A DNA stretch of 42,021 bases from Eisenbergiella sp900555195. Its GTDB lineage: Bacteria; Bacillota; Clostridia; Lachnospirales; Lachnospiraceae. Made by a program: the position numbers and the translations under genes. Below the pieces are notes generated by a model that was not told the origin of the DNA, searched no databases, and saw nothing but the letters and a program-made list of their open reading frames with translations. Location: NCBI GenBank assembly GCA_902492555.1, contig CABUMH010000024.1:1-42021 (forward strand). Reading direction: 5' to 3'. Below, piece after piece: positions 39,356 to 42,021 of the stretch; the first letter of the stretch is position 1, and each line of letters begins with the position of its first letter.

Positions 39356-40612
39356 ATGAGCAATGTAGTGGAACGCTTTTTAAGATATGTACAAATCGAT
39401 ACCCAGTCCTGGTCTCCCAGCGATACGTTTCCCAGCACAGAGAAGCAGAAGGATCTGGGACGGCTCCTTGCAAAAGAACTGGAAGAGATCGGGGCTTCAG
39501 AGGTATATTTTGATGAACAGAACGGTTATGTTTACGCCTCCATCCCATCTACGCTGAAGGACAAAAGAGATGTGCCTTCGATCGGGTTCATCGCCCATAT
39601 GGACACTTCTATGGCTGTCAGCGGAAAGGGGGTAAAGCCCCGGATCGTGGAGAACTACGACGGAGGGGATATCCTGCTGAATGAGGAGAAACAGATTGTG
39701 ATGGAGAGGGCGGATAATCCGGAACTGGCGGATTATGTGGGAAAGAGCCTGATCGTTACGGACGGAACGACGCTGCTGGGAGCAGATGATAAGGCAGGCG
39801 TGGCGGAAATCATGGCGATGGCGGAATATCTGCTCGCAAATCCGCAGATTGAGCATGGCCCAATCCGCATCGGATTCACGCCGGACGAAGAAGTGGGACA
39901 CGGAGTGGATCGCTTTGACCTGGAACGTTTTGGCGCGCAGTATGCTTACACCGTGGACGGCGGAGCGCTCGGGGAGCTGGAGTATGAGAATTTCAATGCG
40001 GCGAACGCCATTCTGCATGTGAACGGCCGCAGCGTCCATCCCGGCAGCGCAAAAGGGAAAATGCTGAATGCGATCCTTCTCGCACAGGAGTTTCAATCTC
40101 TGCTGCCCGTACATGAGAATCCCATGTCCACAGAGGGCTATGAAGGGTTCTATCATCCGGACAGCATCAGCGGCAGCGTGGAGCATGTGGATGTGGAATA
40201 CATCATCCGGGATCACGACAGAGAGAAATTTGAAGAGAAAAAGGCCTATTTCCAAAAGGCCGCAGGTTTCCTGAATGAAAAATATGGAAGAACCATCTTT
40301 GAAGTAGAAATGGAAGACAGTTATTACAATATGATGGAAAAGATCCTGCCTGAGAATTCCCATCTGATTGACAACGCGGTCAAAGCCATGGAACTGGCCG
40401 GTGTGACTGCGAAGATCAGTCCTATCCGCGGCGGTACGGACGGGGCAAGGTTATCTTTCATGGGGCTTCCCTGCCCGAATCTGTGTACCGGTGGAATGAA
40501 CTGCCACGGAAGATTTGAGTATGCCTGTGTTGAGTCCATGGAGAAGACTGTGGAGATCCTTCTTCACATTATCCGCCTTTACGCGGCTTTTGACGGGACA
40601 GTGACAGAATAA
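39356..40612 (+). CDS. pepT: Peptidase T (tripeptidase)
   Basis: A 418-residue M20B metallopeptidase that cleaves the N-terminal residue of tripeptides. Dizinc site blocks are visible: GFIAHMDTS (first His and Asp), DGTTLLGADDKAGVAEIM (bridging Asp), FTPDEEVGHG (catalytic Glu and Glu ligand), YTVDGG and the final IRGGTDGARLSFMGLPCPNLCTGG with the last His in NCHGRFEY. The ATG at 39356 has GAAAGGAAA upstream; the frame opens at 39308 inside proA but that stretch has no ribosome-binding site. It is close to proA and perhaps on the same transcript. Confidence 0.95.
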   Translation: MSNVVERFLRYVQIDTQSWSPSDTFPSTEKQKDLGRLLAKELEEIGASEVYFDEQNGYVYASIPSTLKDKRDVPSIGFIAHMDTSMAVSGKGVKPRIVENYDGGDILLNEEKQIVMERADNPELADYVGKSLIVTDGTTLLGADDKAGVAEIMAMAEYLLANPQIEHGPIRIGFTPDEEVGHGVDRFDLERFGAQYAYTVDGGALGELEYENFNAANAILHVNGRSVHPGSAKGKMLNAILLAQEFQSLLPVHENPMSTEGYEGFYHPDSISGSVEHVDVEYIIRDHDREKFEEKKAYFQKAAGFLNEKYGRTIFEVEMEDSYYNMMEKILPENSHLIDNAVKAMELAGVTAKISPIRGGTDGARLSFMGLPCPNLCTGGMNCHGRFEYACVESMEKTVEILLHIIRLYAAFDGTVTE

Positions 40613-40644
40613 GAAGATAGGGCGAATGGATAAAGAGGAGAGGA

Positions 40645-42021
40645 ATGAATACCAAGGAAATAGAAGAACTTCTGGGACGCATTGATCTGGAAGGGGAAGC
40701 GCCTGCGGATGAACCGCAGCGTCAGTATTATTTTTTGAAAAAATGCCGCAGCTATGTGAAGGCGGAGGAAGAGAAACTCGGCAGGCCGCTTACAGCCTGC
40801 GTGACCACCTTTGGCTGCCAGATGAATGCAAGGGACTCTGAAAAGCTGTCCGGGATCCTGGAATTGGCCGGATACACGCTGACAGAAGAGGAAGACTGTG
40901 ACTTTAACATCTATAACACCTGCACCGTCCGGGATAATGCGGATCAGAGAGTCTATGGGCGGCTGGGCTATATCAACAGCCTGAAGAAAAAGCGGCCGGG
41001 CATGAAGGTGGCTCTGTGCGGCTGCATGATGCAGGAAAATGGTACGATTGAAAAGATACGCAAAAGCTACCGTTTTGTAAATCTGATTTTCGGCACCCAT
41101 AATCTGTATAAATTCGCCGAATTGCTGTGCGCGTCCTTTGAACAGGACGGAATGATCGTTGATATATGGGAAGGAACGGACAGAATCGTTGAGGATCTTC
41201 CTGTGGAGCGCAAGTATCCCTTTAAGTCAGGCATCAACATCATGTTTGGCTGCAACAATTTCTGCAGCTACTGCATCGTGCCTTATGTGCGCGGACGGGA
41301 GCGCAGCAGAAACCCCAGAGATATCCTCCGGGAGATAGAACGTCTGGCGTCTGAAGGTGTGGTGGAAATCATGCTGTTAGGCCAGAACGTGAATTCCTAT
41401 GGCAAGAATCTGGAAGAACCCATGAGTTTTGCGCAGCTGCTTTGTGAAGTGGAAAAAATAGAAGGGATCCAAAGAATCCGGTTCATGACTTCTCATCCCA
41501 AGGATTTGAGTGAGGAATTGATCTCTGTCATGGCTCAGTCGAAGAAGATCTGCCGTCATCTGCACCTTCCGCTGCAGTCCGGTTCTTCCCGTATTTTGAA
41601 GGCCATGAACCGCCATTACACCAAAGAACAGTATCTGGAACTGGTGGAGCGGATTCGGAAGGCTATTCCGGACATTGCCCTTACCACCGATATCATCGTG
41701 GGATTTCCCGGAGAAACGCCGGAGGATGTGGATGAAACCATTGATGTGATCAAGAAGGTAAGGTTTGACAATGCGTTCACCTTCATTTATTCCAAGCGTA
41801 CAGGAACGCCTGCTGCCGCCATGGAAAACCAGGTGCCTGAGGAAACGGTGAAGGAAGGATTCGATCGGGTGCTCAAAACGGTTCAGGATACGGCGAGAGA
41901 ACAAGTGAGCCGTCTGGCAGGAAAGACGTTGGAGGCGCTCGTGGAGGATGTGAACGCACAGGATCCTTCGCTCGTAACAGGAAGGCTGTCCAATAACACG
42001 CTGGTGCATTTCCCCGGAGAT
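40645..42021 (+). CDS. miaB: tRNA-2-methylthio-N6-dimethylallyladenosine synthase MiaB (cut at window end)
   Basis: 459 codons are present and the frame runs to the last base, so the C-terminus (end of the TRAM domain) is missing. Radical-SAM methylthiotransferase that adds a 2-methylthio group to i6A37 of tRNA. The N-terminal domain binds the auxiliary [4Fe-4S] cluster through the Cys of FGCQMN (Cys58), NTCTVRDN (Cys93) and CGCMMQ (Cys127). The radical-SAM cluster is C-x3-C-x2-C (Cys203, Cys207, Cys210 in GCNNFCSYC). About 48 residues, including YYFLKKCRSYVK, precede the MTTase core, an N-terminal extension common in clostridia. GAGGAGAGG precedes the ATG. Confidence 0.95.
   Translation, partial: MNTKEIEELLGRIDLEGEAPADEPQRQYYFLKKCRSYVKAEEEKLGRPLTACVTTFGCQMNARDSEKLSGILELAGYTLTEEEDCDFNIYNTCTVRDNADQRVYGRLGYINSLKKKRPGMKVALCGCMMQENGTIEKIRKSYRFVNLIFGTHNLYKFAELLCASFEQDGMIVDIWEGTDRIVEDLPVERKYPFKSGINIMFGCNNFCSYCIVPYVRGRERSRNPRDILREIERLASEGVVEIMLLGQNVNSYGKNLEEPMSFAQLLCEVEKIEGIQRIRFMTSHPKDLSEELISVMAQSKKICRHLHLPLQSGSSRILKAMNRHYTKEQYLELVERIRKAIPDIALTTDIIVGFPGETPEDVDETIDVIKKVRFDNAFTFIYSKRTGTPAAAMENQVPEETVKEGFDRVLKTVQDTAREQVSRLAGKTLEALVEDVNAQDPSLVTGRLSNNTLVHFPGD

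Noticed and set aside
1..42021. CRISPR arrays, tRNA or rRNA genes, transposases, prophage
   Set aside because: I looked for regular short repeats with spacers, cloverleaf patterns and transposase motifs and saw none.

Overview
The window looks like a chromosomal core segment from a spore-forming, anaerobic Gram-positive bacterium of the class Clostridia, most likely family Lachnospiraceae (roughly 50% GC). This rests on gene content and gene order, because no rRNA is present: Rex next to sugar-acid genes, tepA followed by ftsK/spoIIIE, yqfC-yqfD-phoH-ybeY, an electron-bifurcating NfnAB-type pair, fhs-folD, strong Shine-Dalgarno sites and frequent ATGA overlaps. Nearly all genes lie on the + strand. 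The exceptions are an ABC-F ATPase gene and a small XRE regulator gene. I see no tRNA, rRNA, CRISPR array, phage or transposase.

Layout. 1-773: left edge, a GtrA-family membrane protein and its terminator. 774-3000: ABC-F gene on the minus strand, divergent from the next operon through overlapping promoters with repeat structures. 3000-5677: an IlvD/Edd-type sugar-acid dehydratase and a DapA-type aldolase, a probable two-step aldonate pathway. 5748-9691: rex (consensus promoter and possible own operator), nnrE-nnrD fusion, alr, and a MazF-type toxin gene without an antitoxin gene. 9692-13350: yebC, an O-acetylhomoserine sulfhydrylase-type PLP enzyme, an unknown polytopic membrane protein and a long hairpin terminator. 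13502-20166: tepA, a very large imperfect palindrome, ftsK/spoIIIE, fhs and folD. 20181-25318: a zinc-ribbon/chitobiase-C-domain membrane protein, nfnA-nfnB with a duplicated 3' tail, a Dabb protein and a second zinc-ribbon membrane protein. 25536-27659: rlmH, a DUF3784-like protein, an MNT-HEPN pair and an XRE regulator. 27788-33263: yqfC, yqfD, phoH, ybeY, a MOP-type flippase and a BofC-like protein. 33391-36336: two flavoprotein oxidoreductase genes. 36372-39333: proB and proA with a DUF896 gene and a 5-formyl-THF cyclo-ligase gene between them. 39356-42021: pepT and miaB, the latter cut by the window end.

How the genes fit together. One-carbon metabolism (fhs, folD, 5-formyl-THF cyclo-ligase), redox sensing and balancing (Rex, NfnAB, NAD(P)H-hydrate repair), proline synthesis, cell-wall precursor supply (alr) and sporulation (ftsK/spoIIIE, tepA, yqfC/D, BofC-like, SpoVB-like flippase) are all represented.

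I found no clearly new multigene system. The most unusual signals are in DNA or RNA structure: an inverted repeat covering the Shine-Dalgarno site of the antitoxin-less mazF; a 69-bp-period tandem duplication of the nfnB tail whose coding differences are all synonymous; a palindrome of about 219 bp upstream of ftsK; and paired repeats over the promoters of the sugar-acid operon and the MNT-HEPN module. Start codons were often moved inward from the longest reading frame to the best ribosome-binding site; each case is explained in its entry.
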